DNA from: Scortum barcoo
Lineage: Eukaryota > Chordata > Actinopteri > Centrarchiformes > Terapontidae
NCBI GenBank assembly: GCA_023238725.1
Contig: CM041536.1
Span: forward strand, 16,027,271-16,091,270
Reading direction: 5' to 3'
Length of the DNA stretch: 64,000 bases
Shown: in pieces, positions 44,846 through 60,000 of the stretch
Layout of the letters: every line of letters starts with the position of its first letter
Position numbering within the stretch: the stretch's first letter is position 1
The notes under the pieces: model-generated
The model's input: only the letters and a program-made list of their open reading frames with translations
Database searches by the model: none
Told to the model about the DNA's origin: nothing
Position numbers and translations under genes: made by a program

Positions 44846-47800
44846 GAGGGGGTGTGAAGCAAAGAGAGTGAAGCTGAAAGAGTGCAGGAGAGCAGGGACT
44901 GAGAGCTGGAGATTAATTGTGAATCCATTGATGCTGTATTAAGGAACCTATGGAGCAAGCAGAAAATATACAGGGATTGACATTTTCTGTTGCTATGCAC
45001 ACTGTGTGTGCTGATGCTGACACACACACACATACAGTACACACACACACACACACACGTATACAGTACACACACACACACACACATCACGCCAACAGAG
45101 TGCCCTGTGATAACAGATACTGTAGAAGCATCAAAGGGAGATGAAGTGTAAGAAGTTTGCTTTCATCTGCAGGTTAGCTGGATGGACAGAAAGACACAAA
45201 ATGTAGATGTAACCAAGGAGACTGACAGAAGGACAACTGTGCATGCACACACGCGCGCACACACCCACATATGTATACAGACTGAGTGGTGGACTTGACC
45301 CTGGCTCAGTGCACCATGAGATCTACAGCATACATGAGGCTAATGATCCAGAGAACATGGCCTGTGTCAGGGCTGTTCAGGCTGGCGTGAAAGCATTTGA
45401 GTGTGTGTGTGTGTGTGTGTATGCGCGTGTGAGTGTTTGACAGAGAACAGACTGAAAAAGGCATATTCACTCATACACCAAAAGGCTTTGTTTTTCAGTG
45501 TGTAACCTAATTCAGCCAGGTTTTGTGGTTAAAAATATGTTCAAGTTTATATACGAGCATATAATTGACTGATAAAACAGTCAAATGTATCATATCAGGA
45601 TTAACCCATTTAGATGTATCATTGCTTATTGGAGGGGGTCCCAAAATAATAATTATGGCATCAATGATTCTGGAGAGCCATGATCATCTAACTCCATTTA
45701 GAAAACATTTTAGAAAATTCTCACTTAATGTCTTGCAGAAAGACATGGATTCATACTTTTACAAAGAATGGCATTATACTGCCATCATGTAGTTATTTCA
45801 GCATAATTTTGATCGATTTATTGTAATTAAACACAACAAAATGTGTTATTTTGGGATCATACCGCTGTGGTAAACCAGACTGATTCAGCTGACGTGTGAC
45901 TTGCTAGATATAGTGAATATTTATTGATTTTGACATGCCAATTGGGAAACTACCACTCACCAGAGACAAATAGAGAGGTAAATATTTGCAGGATGTGTTT
46001 AAATGTGAATAAACACAAGTGATTCCGCAGGTTAAACTCACACAAATAACAAATAGCATCCATGTTATCCTGTGCATGATCACAAGTTGTTTAGCTCGGT
46101 CTGATCCACTCTGTTTCTTTCCAATTTACAGAGCCAGGGCTGTGTACGAACACCACTTTTCTTTCAGCGCACACACACAACGGTCAGCTAGCAGACAGTG
46201 AGGAGATATTCACTGAATTTGACAAAAAGTGTATTGGATTAAAAGTATGTACAAGTATGTATTCTTTCTGACCTCCATCTTATTTAGCACTTATTGTCAA
46301 ATTTTGCAAGGGCCAAATTGAGAGAAGGGAGACAGGTACAGATGTTTTGTATAACGTCACAGCTGTTATTTTTCAGAATGCTGAAAGGTTGTTTTTTTTC
46401 TTCCTCTCATAAACCTGTAATGTGGTTTGTTACACACAGGGGACGAGCACAGCTTGTACCCTTTTCTGCTGTTCATGTAAGGGTGCATTCGGACCGTGGT
46501 GGGGTTATGGATAAATGTGGCATTTTCTGATAAATTTCAAACTAAATCTCTCGCTGGCTGGCAATTGAAATTCAAACAAAGTAGCAGGGCACTCTCACAT
46601 GCTGCCACAGTTGGCTGATGACTGCATGCGGGGATCTAAGTGCGACTGGTGGTGTCTCAATCCCTTCATATGTGTGTGTTACCTGTGTGTGAGTGAGTGA
46701 GTGCTTGAGAGAGAAAGAGGGGAAATAAGCGCGAGAGAGAGAGACTGATTATTCCATGGAAAGGCTTTTATAAGCCACAGGACTCCTATTACAGATTATT
46801 GAGTTTCAGACTTAGTTAAGAATATCTTTCATAATCTAATTGGGTTGTCTTTGTAATGTCATTTAACCTGTTTTTAGGCACTCCCCTCTCTGTGGACTCT
46901 TCATACTCTTTGTGTGTGTGTGTGTGCACATACCTCCATGTGGCACGTGTGCGATTACTACAGCTGAGGCAGAAGAGTGTGTGGGTTAATAGTAAAGCTT
47001 TTAAAATGGTCCTTCCCGTATCGGCATATCATCCAGTAACCTGACACACCATCCTACCCTCACAAGATGATTCTCACTTTTCTTAGTATGTTCAGTTAAA
47101 AAGCACCGCACACGTCCCACCCAACAAACAGAAGATATGGGTATTGGCATTTTACACACTTCTAAAAGGAAAGAGTCTGTTTGCCTCTGACAATAACATC
47201 AGCTATATTAAATTGTAGCCTTTCTCTGGGGACTTATGAATGTGTAAGACATTTTTTCTCACTGCCTATTATGCACTTGCAGACTGTTGTGTCTGTTATT
47301 AAGATTCCAACCAACTTATGAAATAAGACTTTATTGAGCTTGCCAGAAATTGTAACTCAGAAACTCAGGGGAGGTACTCAACATACACAATGGAGCGCAA
47401 TGCTCATTAAAATTAACTATCCAAATCAAACCGAGTGTTCAATAAACTTTTGGACTTCTAGAGACTGACTGACTGATTAACTGCCTCGATGACGTCTCCT
47501 TGTAGAAATGCTCATGCATGAGATGAGGCGTGCAGCAAGCAAACTCTAGGAGAAAATGCGCAGCAATTTATCATCGCTCAGGTGTAGTGAAATGAGTTCC
47601 TTTAAGCTGTTTTCGTTAACTTTTCCTTTGCAGTGGTGCATGATGTTGTTAGACTGTATAGTATTTGTTTTAGTCATTTCTGACGTGGATTATCTACAGC
47701 ATGTTTGGGTTCATCCAGTGGGAACAGTTTTTTTGTTTTCCTATAGGTGCTGTTTTTTTTTGGTTTTTTTTTTATTAGCAATGGATGAAATAACAATGAA

Positions 47801-50000
47801 TAGCTCAGTCACAGTGAACAACTGTCAGCAGTTGCTCTCAGCTCTACAGAGTGTTTTAGCACTCAACTCAACTGTTTTGGTTTTCAGGCTCACAGCTTCA
47901 CCATTTTGGTCACCGCTCTCATCAACAATGTTTCAAGATACAGCAGGAGGACTTTTCAGCAGAAGAGCTCCACTCCACCTTACCACCACCAAATGGCACA
48001 CAGACAAAACTGGAGTCTGGTGGTGAAAACAGCTGAGCATTTAGCAGCTAAAAAAGAGACAGACAGACAGACAGATAATATCCCCAGCAATATGTGGAGG
48101 TCAAAACAGAGCTACGAGTATAGCAGAATTATATCCCCCAGATGGCCAGACATACTACTTACAATGGATGCTAATGTGTGCCAAGTGTCTGCTGCTAAAT
48201 GTACAAAAAGGCAGCTGTTTTTTTTAACATGCTCACCATGAAAACTTTATAAGTCATAATGTCACATAATGTGAATATTGTGTTCACAGCTTGTTGTGTT
48301 GATCCCAAGCGGCTAAAATAAAGCAGGCAAAATGCAGGCTGATAAATGAGGAGTTGTGCGTGATGAGCAGAGTCTGATGTCTTAAAATAGTCCCTGTACA
48401 GAGGGCAGATCCTTTTGATGAGGTAATAACATGACCTTTTCTCTGGCAAATTGTTTAGGCAGAAGTAGCAATTTAGATCTATGACGGGCAAAGCTGTCAA
48501 AGTTATCCATTCCAAGATTTTCTGGTGTGTAATGGGTATTTGATCTTCATGAGGGCACTCATGGCAATAGATATTTAGCACTGTTAGTGTTTTTTAAATT
48601 TGTTAAGAAGGGGTTGAAAATCTTGTGGTTGGAGAGTTTGAGCAAACAGAAAGCTGTGTCCTTGAATACACCTTGGAGATGTTCGCCGTTGACTAATATT
48701 TTCTTACTTTATACAACAGTGTAGAAAATATTTGATATTGATATTTGATTGTAAGGCAGGCAGGGAGGAGAAAGAGATAGGACAAGGCAGAGTCAATTAT
48801 ATCTGCAGAGCTGAAAAGTGAGCAATGATTTGTTTACAACCATCAGATGTGCAGTCACAAACATTAAGCCTCCATCATATTTGTGGGCACACATGCTTTT
48901 CAATACTGTAGCAGCTTGCTTTCCAATCACGCAACTAGATTGAACCAGACTTGCCAAGCGCTGTTTTATATTTCACATGAAAATCCAATTTTTAAGTTTA
49001 TCATGACTCAGTCCCAGTTCTGGATCTTTTAGGAACAGTGATGAGTTACCTCGGCTTGGCTGGCTCCTGACACTTAGAAAAGTTAACTTGTATGCAAAAA
49101 GTCTCCGCTTCATATTTCTTCGTTCAGAAAATCAGGCAGAAAGAAGAACAAGTAAAGTGCTCTATCTTTGCTTAGCAACTGCTTTGCCAACACCCAGGAG
49201 AAACGCAGTTAATCCCCAACTGTTCAAATGAAGCTGCTGACCAGCCAGCAAATTGACATTATATTCATACTGGGCAGCAACCAGCTGTGGATACACATAA
49301 AATCCTGGACTTAGACTTAATTTTTCATAATACATCTGGTTAAATAAAGAATTTGATTTCTGGGGACTGGGATTGAAAAGTTCTGTCTCGGGCAGTATTT
49401 TTCACCAGCGCACACAGAATTTTGGTTGTCAAGCTCAGATAATTTAGTTTCACAAAACCTTGCCTGCGGTTTAATCTCCGTCCTTTTTTCATGACATCTC
49501 AAGGTCTGGATCAATGGGTGCGGTAAATCAGTCGCCGTGGCAGTGGCTGTGTTGATATTAATCATTAGTTATTCAATCAAGACCCTGGGAGGCAGCACAA
49601 CAGACTGAGAGACAGGCAGGCAGGCAGGCAGGCAGACACACAGCAGGGTGAATCATCAGAAGGGGGGAGAAAGCTGGGGGACATTTAACAGTGTAGTCGG
49701 GGAGATCACTGAGTCTCAAAGTGACAACCAACTTCCAAGTTTATGCCCAGAAGTTATCCAAACAAAACTGTAAATTTTATGCATCTGGATTTTCTTCACA
49801 CACATGTTGACACTGTTTTCAGACTTGATACAACACACTTGAAACTTCTGCACTCACAGCCGCTGTAGTTGGGTGTTTTGATTTCTGCTCGGACATCGTG
49901 CCACCAACGCCTGCGCCGTCTGTCATACGGTGCAACTTTTGCTGCGAGGGTTTCGCCAAATGACACGCTCTGCATAATCTTATCCATTATGCTGTAACAT
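44391..50000. other. Gene-free region downstream of hgf, part 1
   Basis: No exon, RNA gene or transposon is recognisable. It contains a TC tract (44588-44613), GT tracts near 44815-44846, CA tracts (45020-45058 and 45069-45086), a GT tract near 45402-45420 and CAGG repeats (49615-49635). Open frames are short and of low complexity. Confidence 0.7.
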
Positions 50001-53000
50001 GCATTTTTAAAAGGAAGTGATCAGCCATTCCACCCATCTTTAGTCTGTCAATCTGTCTGACAGGTTTTCTGCCTCTTTCCCTTTCACCTTGCCACTATCT
50101 GTCTGAGTCTTTCTATCAGAGACGCAGGGATGTTTTATCTGGGTAAAGTACACCACAGTGCAGTAATATCTCCCGAGACAGCCAGGGAGCTGATAGGTAT
50201 CACTCTACAAACAGGCTGTTCCTCCCAGGACTCCACACAGAGATAATGTGCTGCTTTCTCTTCCTCCTGTTTCCCTTTTTGTCTGTCTCTGTCTTTCACT
50301 CTATATCAGACCCGTCTTTTCCTTTATTCTTTCTGTCTGTCTCTCTCCGCCACTCTCTGTATGTATCTTTCTCTCTCTCTCTCCCTCTCTCTGTCTCCAT
50401 CCTTCTATCTATCTCTTTCCGTCAGGATGATCTCATGGGGATAAAGGTGTGTTACCTCTCCCAGTTGGAGATTCTGCAGATATTAGCCTTCTGTGTTCTC
50501 TCTAACCCAGGATGGAATTAGAAACACCACCCCCTGCGTGAGCGCGATGTTGGCGCTGCACTCAGGTACAGTGGAGTTGCGCTGGTGCGTGTGGGAATAG
50601 GTGCGTTTGCGTGCGTTCGTATTGGGTGCCAGCCGTCCTGCAGTGTGTGTGTGTCTAGTGCGTCACCCTGCTTTCTCTGGCCCAGGTTCCCAGCTGTGTA
50701 CGGCATATGGTAACCATGGGATACAGGCTACAGATAAGGATATGTATGCCACCAACTACCCTTTGACGTCATAGACCTCCTCTCTTCTCCGCCTTTCCTC
50801 ATATATAAACATTGTTTTTTTTCTTTAACCCTCTTAAAGGATGCTGAGAAATAAAAACTGACTCTTAAATAAATTCACAAACAGTCAAGTAATCAGTGCA
50901 AGATGGTAAAATTTAATTCTGGCTTTGCTGAGAATTTGGAGATGAGAGATCCTTTTGATAAATCCACTATATTTACAGCTATTTGATGAAGATTTCTTTT
51001 TTTTTCAATTTTCAATTTCTTTAAATACTTTAAATGACATCTTTTAATTATTCTTTGATCAGACTTAGTCACTGATAACAACATTATTTAATATTCATCG
51101 GGTGTACAGACAAAACTAAATGTCATGTGTTTCAAGTAAATTTCATTTGATAGATATCTGTATAAATATGCGTGTGTGCTTCCACAGTTGTGTGCCTGTG
51201 CTCTCAATGGACACATTTTGAACTCTACTCACTAATCGCTGCTTTTAGATAAGGTCAAAGAGTGCTGGCCCAGCGCTGCCCTTTGAATTGGCTCACGGCA
51301 ACATACTTAAAGTAATTTGTGTTCTGCTCATTTATCGAACGGTGGCACAGAAAACGTTTCCTCTCGCTCCCTTCTCCTCCTCTCTCTTTCTCTCTCTGTC
51401 TTTCGGTGACTCTGACTGAAACCCTTATCCCATGTGAATAATGTTGCATGGTGGCCTTTGAACTTGAGTAAAGAGAACGGTGCTCTGTGACGACAGAGTC
51501 TCCTCCCAACCACTTCATACAGCACAGGCCCCTCTCCTCAAGCAGAGACTGGGCAAGCTAACATGAGACCTTGGAGTAAAGTGCTGGGCTGAAGGAAAGA
51601 CAAGAATGACACTGCAGGGTCTTACGGTCACATAGTCACATCTCCAACTAAAGCAAAGGGGACAAGCTATGGATCCAACTGCTTAAAGCCATTATGCACC
51701 TTGTCCATCCCCACGGCCTCAGCAAAAATGAGCTGAATGATTTTAGCTGTTAATATGATAATCAATTATACACGTGTCAGAACTAATGGCCCCAGCCAAC
51801 ACAAAAGGACATCAATGTTGAACTGAAAGACCAAAGGAATTATTAGAGGAAGCATTATTTCCCTAGGATACTAGAGAGGATTAAACTCCAGGGCTTGTGG
51901 GAGACTGGAATTGTTTTTCCTCTCCCTGGGGTTATCTCAGGTAACAACTATTCAAGTATTATTAAAGAGCTAAAAATGGCCCATACAGTTATAGCAACCT
52001 GAATTCAGGTGCCAAGGGGTATTTGCCTGTGTGTGTGGGCGGTGTGTGTGTGTGAATGTGTGTACGTGCATATGCCATGGTTGTGCGTGTGCCTTTGCAT
52101 GCGTGTGTGAGAATGCCCTTGGAGACGTACGTGCACGTGTGTGTGTGGTGTTGTGTGTGCTGACCGAGGCAGTTGGTTAGCCGGGATATGTGTCTAAGAA
52201 GAAATCAGGGTGAGAAGACCTCCTTAAATGTGCACAGCTCGGCAGAAAACAACTTTGGCATTTGTGCTGGAGCACAGCAAATAAGCACCGATAAGTAGGT
52301 CTATTTTGTCACTGCAAACACTGCACATATTCCACTGTGTTGAGCAGTATTTTTTCAATGATTTTGTTGTGCATTTGAAATGCACAATCTGCTCCAAATG
52401 TGGTTCGTGTCTGTCACAGCACATGTTATCAAATCAAGTCTTTTATCTCTCCCTCTACAGTTTTTTTCCCCACCAGTCTTGCTAATGGCATTACCATGCT
52501 ACGTCTTTATGTTGAAATGCTGGATTTAACAGACATGTATCTACACACACAGACAAACTCACACATAAGCGACAGCTCTCCACCACAGGGCACGTACACC
52601 CAGAATGCCTCCCTTCATGTGGATTGACCTCTTTCTTTTCGACTCCTCTCTGCTCTCTCTTTTACAAGCCCCCGCTTTCATTCAGCCATTCAGCCTTTTA
52701 TTATAGCATTGACTGTGCTCTCTTTAAATGTAAACAAGATTTAATGTCTTCTCATGTAAGTTCATGTGTGGTGACACTGAGAGGCTGAGAGCTCTTTGGA
52801 CATGGGGGAAAATCAGGTCAATCACCAATACTGCTCATTATCCTGCAGTATAATGGCAGACATCCACAGACATGGATGACATTTATTGCTACTCTGGTGA
52901 TAGTTAGAGAGCAGAGCAGCAGCTGCGTCTTTGTGTCTGCTGAAGCTCGCAAGATCTATTAAGTATCTCTTTACATCGATGGTTGCCTCCTTGTGGACAC

Positions 53001-56000
53001 ACTGTACAGTGAATACAACCGTACAGTACATGTGTGAGTGTGTCCTTCAATCCCTTTTGGGCTGGTTTGAGTGAGCATGTGTCTACTGTATGTGTCTCCA
53101 TGCATACATATGTACATGTGCATCTTCCTCTTCAGACCAGATCCTCTGTAATCTCGTCCTTACTGATCTGATGCGGGCTGAGTGCCGGCGACCTTGTGGA
53201 GCCTCACTGGTTCTTGATGCCAAACACACCACTGGCTTCACTCAGATCTCAGGCTGCTTAACTTCCCAGGTCTGCTTCTTGTCTTCCTTCCAAGGTGTCA
53301 GCACGAGGAGGACAATACAGCATTTGTTGCATGTCAGCTGATTAGCCCACCACTGTTGCAAAAGCCTTGCATCTTGGTAGAAGAAAGTGCAGATGTTTGT
53401 TTTAAATAAAATGTTGAATTATTTATAATAACAAATATCTCTAAGCTAACCAAAACACACTTTATTATGTGCTTTATTCTCTCTTATTAATCATGGCCCC
53501 TCTTCTGAGGCAGGAGGCAGACATGTGTCTCACTGAGTGCTGACTATGTGTGACTAAAGTTGATGTGAGTATTACTAGACAGCTCCACGGCTACCTGTGT
53601 TCTTGTCCCTCTTCCCTGGCCCGTTCCCCGGTGAGAGCCACTGAGTTCACCTGAAGTTCGCTGCACTCTGTGAAATCTTGTCTGTTGGCGTTTGTGTTGC
53701 GATTAGCCTGCCAGGCAGCAGAAAGCTGCAGGCCCTTGAGTACATGACTGATACTTTCTAACCCCCCCCCCCCTCCCATCCTTATATACTCCACTTCTCC
53801 CTGTAATGTTAGTTCTGGTTCCATTTTTTCACGGTCTGTTTGTTTGCAGGAGCGTCTTTTTGCCCCAGTGAGACTGTCAGTTTAGTTCATACCACTGATG
53901 GATTGGAGGAATGCCCAGTTATTTATCTCTCTTAGGGAATGGGTGGGGAGAACGGAGGCAAGATAAGCAAACATTGCTTACACCTGATCATTCTCATGCA
54001 AATCAGACCTGCAGAGATGTTATCTCTGAGGAGGAAATAAATGGCTGCATCTTTATTTATTTGGCATCATGTATTCAGCATCATTCATGATGGCATGTCT
54101 TGAGTGTCAGTGCCGCTTAATATGGATTTGGAGGCAAGTGACTACTATATAACATTGTGGTGTCCCGTAGTATCGTGGCATTTCTAATTGCATAATTTGA
54201 GGCACACTATCTGCTTAAATTTGTCTTTCCACTCTAATTTTCACAGAGACAGCAGGACCATACTTTGAGACCAAAACTGTGTTCATTATAATAATGTCAG
54301 GGACCCGTGCTTATGAATTTATAAAGAGTCTTGAATAAAACTTGGTGTCATTTCTTCATTTTGAACAACCACAGAGAAAAGCATCCCAACAGACAACCAA
54401 GGCTATGCAGTGTAATTCTAATATTAGGAAGCCCTCTAACAAGTTCTGTACAACAAGACAGGCCAGCCAATCCCTCTTGATGTCAGTAAAATAAAGTTAA
54501 ATGGTCGCCGTGGGACAAATGTAAGGCACCACTCTCACACGCTTGTACAGTTGTGCAAGCTACATGCAACCCAAATGTTCTTATGTAACAGGCCACTGTG
54601 TAAACCAAGAAACACCGCCATCTTGCATGAGGATTTCAGGATACGGGTAGTAGTCACCGTCACCACAGATCAGGCTGACCGTAAGTAGAGTAAGTATAGT
54701 AAGTATAGTAAGTATAGTAAGAATAGTGAGTATAGTAAGTATAGTAAGGATAGTGAGTATGGTATACTGTTCACCCCAGTAAACTTTTTTTTAACCATTA
54801 CAGGCATCTCTAAAACTTTAAAAACATGGACTGAGCCATCACAAGTCTCATCACCTGGTGGTGATGGAGTGGACACCTGTCTTATTTCATGAAAAAAGAA
54901 AGGAATAGCAATGAAGGGCCTTCAAGATGACTCCGAATCAGCTAACAGACATATGAAATGGCCATGTGTGGCCCCTGAGCGAGTCTTTGTTCAGACACCT
55001 TACTTTCTGTCACTGAAACAAACAAGCATTTCCTCTGAGTGTCTTAAAGAGGTTGGCTGCTCCACATAGCATGTTCTACATTGCTTATCTGTCATTTTAG
55101 GGTCAAGTGTGGATATGCAGAGATGTGATCTCGCAAAATCCATTTTTAGAAGAGAAATTTTAGAAACAGCTCAAACATCCCAACAACGTTATCACAGCCT
55201 CTTGGAGCACTGTATATCTTAAAATGAAAATGCCCAGCACAACCTTGGCAAAGTGTTTTTGCTTATTTAAACTATACACAGGGGCCAAAACTAGAATGAG
55301 AATATGGGTGATCTAATAGATCCATTTACACACCATGCTCTGATGCATACCTGTAATGTCCCTGAAAGGCTGAATGTTCCTCTGAAGGCATGCTGTGCCT
55401 TCTGTTTGTCCTTTGAGTCACAAGAATCTCTTTATTTGAGCAAGTGCATGTGTGTGTTTGTGTATTTGGCTGTGTATGTATGTATGTCTCTGCCTTTGTA
55501 CACTATTGATTGGGCTTGGGCAGTTCTCACCGTTTCTGTTTATCATAGTTTTGTTTGAAGAGTCACATTGGCCCACTTCTCTCCTCTGACCAGCCTGCAC
55601 CCTGTTGACCATTTGCCTTTCATGTTGTCTCTGCCTCTCAAAATAAGCCAGTGCTCTCTCCAGATAAGTGAGAATGTAATGTGTTATACAATATCTGCAA
55701 AAAAAGAAGAGAGAGAGAGAAACTGACCTTCAAAAACAGCTAAACAGAGTGGGACATGGTTGTACATGAGATAAAGAGATAGAGAAAAGGAAATATTAAT
55801 AATACATATCTATTTGTCTTCTTTCAAGGTAAGGCATTGTGGCAATAGACAACTTTTCGACTCCACTACCTAGTGGTATTATTGGCACCGCTTTTGCAAA
55901 GACAATTCAATTCAAACTTTACCTCAGACTCACAAGAAGGCCCTTAGTAATCAAAAATTACATGAAAAATAGAATATATAAAACAAAGCCAACTGGACTG

Positions 56001-57000
56001 CTCTCCATTTTCCTCAGAGATTAAGCAAAGACCAACAACGCTGCACTTTTAAAATTTCTGTCTAAAAATGATCAATACCACTTTGGGAATAAGAGACAAT
56101 GAAGAAGCATATTCACTCAAGAAGTAAAGTGAAACAGTCATAATGAGTATTCTTCATGGAAAAAAGTAACTGGGGCAGGGGTTGGTGTCATCAATGGACA
56201 CATGAAAGCTATTTTTTTAGTATGTGTTGGAGACAGTGATGACATATTTTCTGTCTGTTGATTTTAAGTAGATCGATATGTTGGGCTGTAAGGCTGGTAG
56301 CTCACAGAAAGAAAACCATTCATAAATCAAAAGACAAGTTGATTTGGGTACTCAATGCAACTAAAATGTAGCGTACACAGATAAAAGCATCGTGCCATCA
56401 GTTTGCCAGTGCAATATTCTATGTTTATCACACAGCAACAACACCAGGAGGTTGGCCAACTAACATATTACTGTGAGATGTATCCTGATAAGCTACACAA
56501 TGTAAAAGTGTCAGCATTTCGTATTACAATAATAAACTTCCTTTGTGTCGTAAATCAAGCCTTCATTTTCTCAGGAGATCATACCCAGTGGGAGATGGAA
56601 TTGCACAGTGAAAGCGAGGCTTAAATGGAACGGATCGAAACACTAGTGGTGTGATTATTCTGTAGTCATTATATTGTGCAATCAACATTAACTTCATAAT
56701 GATAACTTAAAGCAAAAAATATATTGCCACTTTAAACAATAACATATAGCGTTTAGAGAGAGTGTAATTCTTTTAGGTGTCCTCATTTATTTGAATGAGG
56801 AACGTTATCCGGCAAGAATATCAAATACACTTCTGGTGTAACTTCTGGCTTAAGTCACATCATCATCTTAGATAAAAGATAAAATAACTTCCGCTGATGT
56901 CCCAGAGTAGTAAAATCTTGTCTCATTCTATCATAAAGCTACTATGACGTGTTTTGGTATCTTGCATTTTAAAAGAGTAATGGTTTTGGTGTGAACTGAA
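50001..57000. other. Gene-free region downstream of hgf, part 2
   Basis: Nothing coding is supported. Contains a CT-rich patch at about 50334-50400, GT-rich DNA at 52030-52160, a 12-base C run (53762-53773) and the 9-bp tandem array at 54681-54761. Confidence 0.7.
54681..54761 (+). repeat. 9-bp tandem array, unit GTAAGTATA
   Basis: Nine consecutive 9-bp units; five begin GTAAGT and the others differ by one or two bases (GTAAGA, GTAAGG, GTGAGT). The unit is the same as the vertebrate 5' splice-site consensus on the + strand. Confidence 0.93.
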
Positions 57001-60000
57001 GCTCAGGTGAAAATAAAAAAACAAACAAAAAAAAAAAAACCAGTCAGATGTTGCACAAATAATTCAGAAATATAGCATCTTACATATCTTCATAACTCCC
57101 AGATCCAGAAATAAAGCAAGCAGAGCTGTTTCAAATGGACGGCAAACTCACGGTGTCAACGTGTGAGAACAATGAGACCAAATGTTTGATGATGTCCCTA
57201 ATGAAACTTAATTCTGTAAATTAAACTATTTGAGGAAATTAGAGGTGAGAATACATTAACACGCACACACACACAGATACACGCGCGCGTGGGTGCAGCA
57301 GTACTGTCATTTTTGTCAGCCCTTGAGGCATGTGATTGGGTTGGATACAAGGCTGGCTACAGCAGTTGCCTAGTAACAGTGTGTGTGTGCTGGTGGGGTG
57401 TGGTCGAGGCAAGCTGGGGGTCAGGTTATAGAGATAATGAGTGTGCTCAATAGTCTTTACTTTATCGGTCAATTCTTGTCAATTACCCATTATCTGTGCT
57501 TCAGCGCTGTGTGATAGAACATTTCTATTGAACCACAGAGATATGACTGAAATTTCTGGAGGACATAATTGAATTTCTCTTACAGAACATCAAAAACATC
57601 TCTTTATACACATTGAGGGCATGCTTACTGTTGATAGCATCTAATCAGCTGATAAAAGTTATTAAATTGCCGCTATAACACTGTGGTGACAATGACTCCA
57701 CAGAAATATGAGAAATTGTCAACTGTATCGATGACATTTTCAGTCAACTTGCCAAAAAGGCAATAGAGCAACCCTATATTTCTAAATATCGTCTCAAATG
57801 GTCTAGCCAAAGGATCCACAAATATCTGCTCAATAAACATCCTTCCAAACAAAACCATTCTAATCTATTTTTAAATAATAAAATAAAATATGCATTCACT
57901 GTAAAGACACACAATGCAAAAAAACTGATAGACTAACAAAAATGTTTGTTTTCTACAGAGCAACAACTGATCTAATAAGCAAACCATATCAACAACACGT
58001 AACCAGTCAGATTATCAAAAAGGCAGTCACCTCAATAAGTGACTGTTTTTGCTTGCCTTGCTTAGAGGAAAAGGTCAGCGTCACTCAAACATTTGTGGCT
58101 GAAAAAGTGAAGAAAGAAAAATGCGACTTGCGCTCCAATGAATTGTCATGTTAGGTCAGAGTATCAGTTTCAGTCGTGTTTGTTTTTTGTCCTTCTTGTG
58201 CTTGGCTGTGAACTGCTGGCAAGCTCAGAGGTGTTCAAAGCAGGATTATGAAGCCAGATAACTGCAAAAACAATTATACGACTGATAATGTTGTACATCT
58301 TGGTGCTCCTGATTTGCATCTGCAACACAAAATGTGAATATTAGCTTTATGATTCATGCATACTGATGGATGATAATAATAATCTTGCGTTGTGAAATGG
58401 TCCCTTGGGGATGCTTTTTGTTTTTGATAAGTGTGGTTTCTCTGGATAGGCTCAATGTTTTGTTTTTGTACGCTGCTTTAGCTTTGATGGCTTCACGCTT
58501 TCATGAGACTCCTTGCAATTGCAATGCAAAAATAAATGCACTCTACTCTTTTTCTAACAGAAGAAAAAGCATTTTTGTTCTATTTCACACATGCTTCGCC
58601 CTCTGACAGACTCCACAAAGGCTTGACCTTGCATGTGCATGAACTGTACATGTACAGCTGATCAGGATAAGCCTTTCAAGCCTACAAGGGCTGTACCCAT
58701 AAAAGCGCACTGGTGACCTCATTCTTAATTTGGTCTTTCTCAACAACACCAACATAATGGACAACTGGCCCTAAAATGTCAGGATTGGAGGGATCTGGTG
58801 GGTGTCTGCTCTCCCTGGATGGATCGTTTGGTGCCTTTATCTCATACTCCATTCACTGATGCCAAAGGCTGGAGCTGGATTCCGCACAGCTGTGGCACCA
58901 TCTTCCCCTCACAGCAAGGCGTTGTATCTCCTCTCCAGATACTAGTACAATGAAATCACATGGCATCGATGGAGAGAGAGAGAGGAGGCACAGAATCCTG
59001 TATTTGGCTGTGCCACGCGCTGAGGTTTCCAATCCACCTCATCTGGCTGAGAGTCCACCCCGAGTGCGATGAGGGTGGCAGGGACAATGACCACGACAAC
59101 TGAGAGGACCCAGAGACCTCATCACCACCTTACCTCACACATCTAGGGTTCTTCCTAACCCCAAATGTTGATTGCAAGATATGTAGAGACCTAGATGAAG
59201 CCTCTTTCTGGAAGCCCCTTCACCACGTCAGCATTATCATCTGATTGGGTGAGCTATGCTCGTGGTCCATCTGTTGACCCATGGTTTGAATCATCAAATG
59301 TCAGAGGTCAGCAGGAGAGAGGAAGTAGTGAGCCAGCTGCTGTAAGGACTTGATCCTATTTGATGCAGTTAAAACAGTTGTCTGGTGTTGTGACTTATGG
59401 CTCATTAAAGCTATGACAGCTATGCTGCAGACCATGACCAAGGCACTGACGCTTGCAAACAAAGTGATTTGCCAGCAGAGCCACCTCAAAATAGATCCAG
59501 TCATACTTTACTGTAAGGTACTTCAGATTAAAGCGTCCTCTAAATGGCTTGCATTATCATAATCATCCTTCTTTTATTATTTATCTCTCTTTGTTAGTGA
59601 ATAATGGGAACACATAAAAGAGTATTTGTTTTCTGTGATCAAACACTTTATTCTTTAACAAAAGCTACAAAGTGTCTTCAGATATTAAGAATGTTCAGGG
59701 TGTCTTTCTGATTTTAACTGCTGCACACAGCCAGTCATTTTTAAAGCAAACTCTGAGATGCTAAAAGGCCACCTGGATCAGAGTAACTACACTCCTCTGT
59801 ATCTATATGTCCTTCACTCTGTCTCATCTCTTGTGTGGGTGTGGGCGTGTGTGTGTGCGCGCAATGAGTGTGTGCCCCTCAAAAGCCTATTGACCTGACA
59901 CTGCTATAAACACTGTCTACAACCTTTAGTGTTTGTGAGGGTGGAAATGTTTGTGCTTGAGATGGCGAGCATGTGTGCGTGTGCGTGTGTATGTCATTGG

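Noticed and set aside
53090..53341. Possible small coding exon in the downstream gene-free region
   Set aside because: No acceptor/donor pair in a consistent phase and no recognisable protein family.
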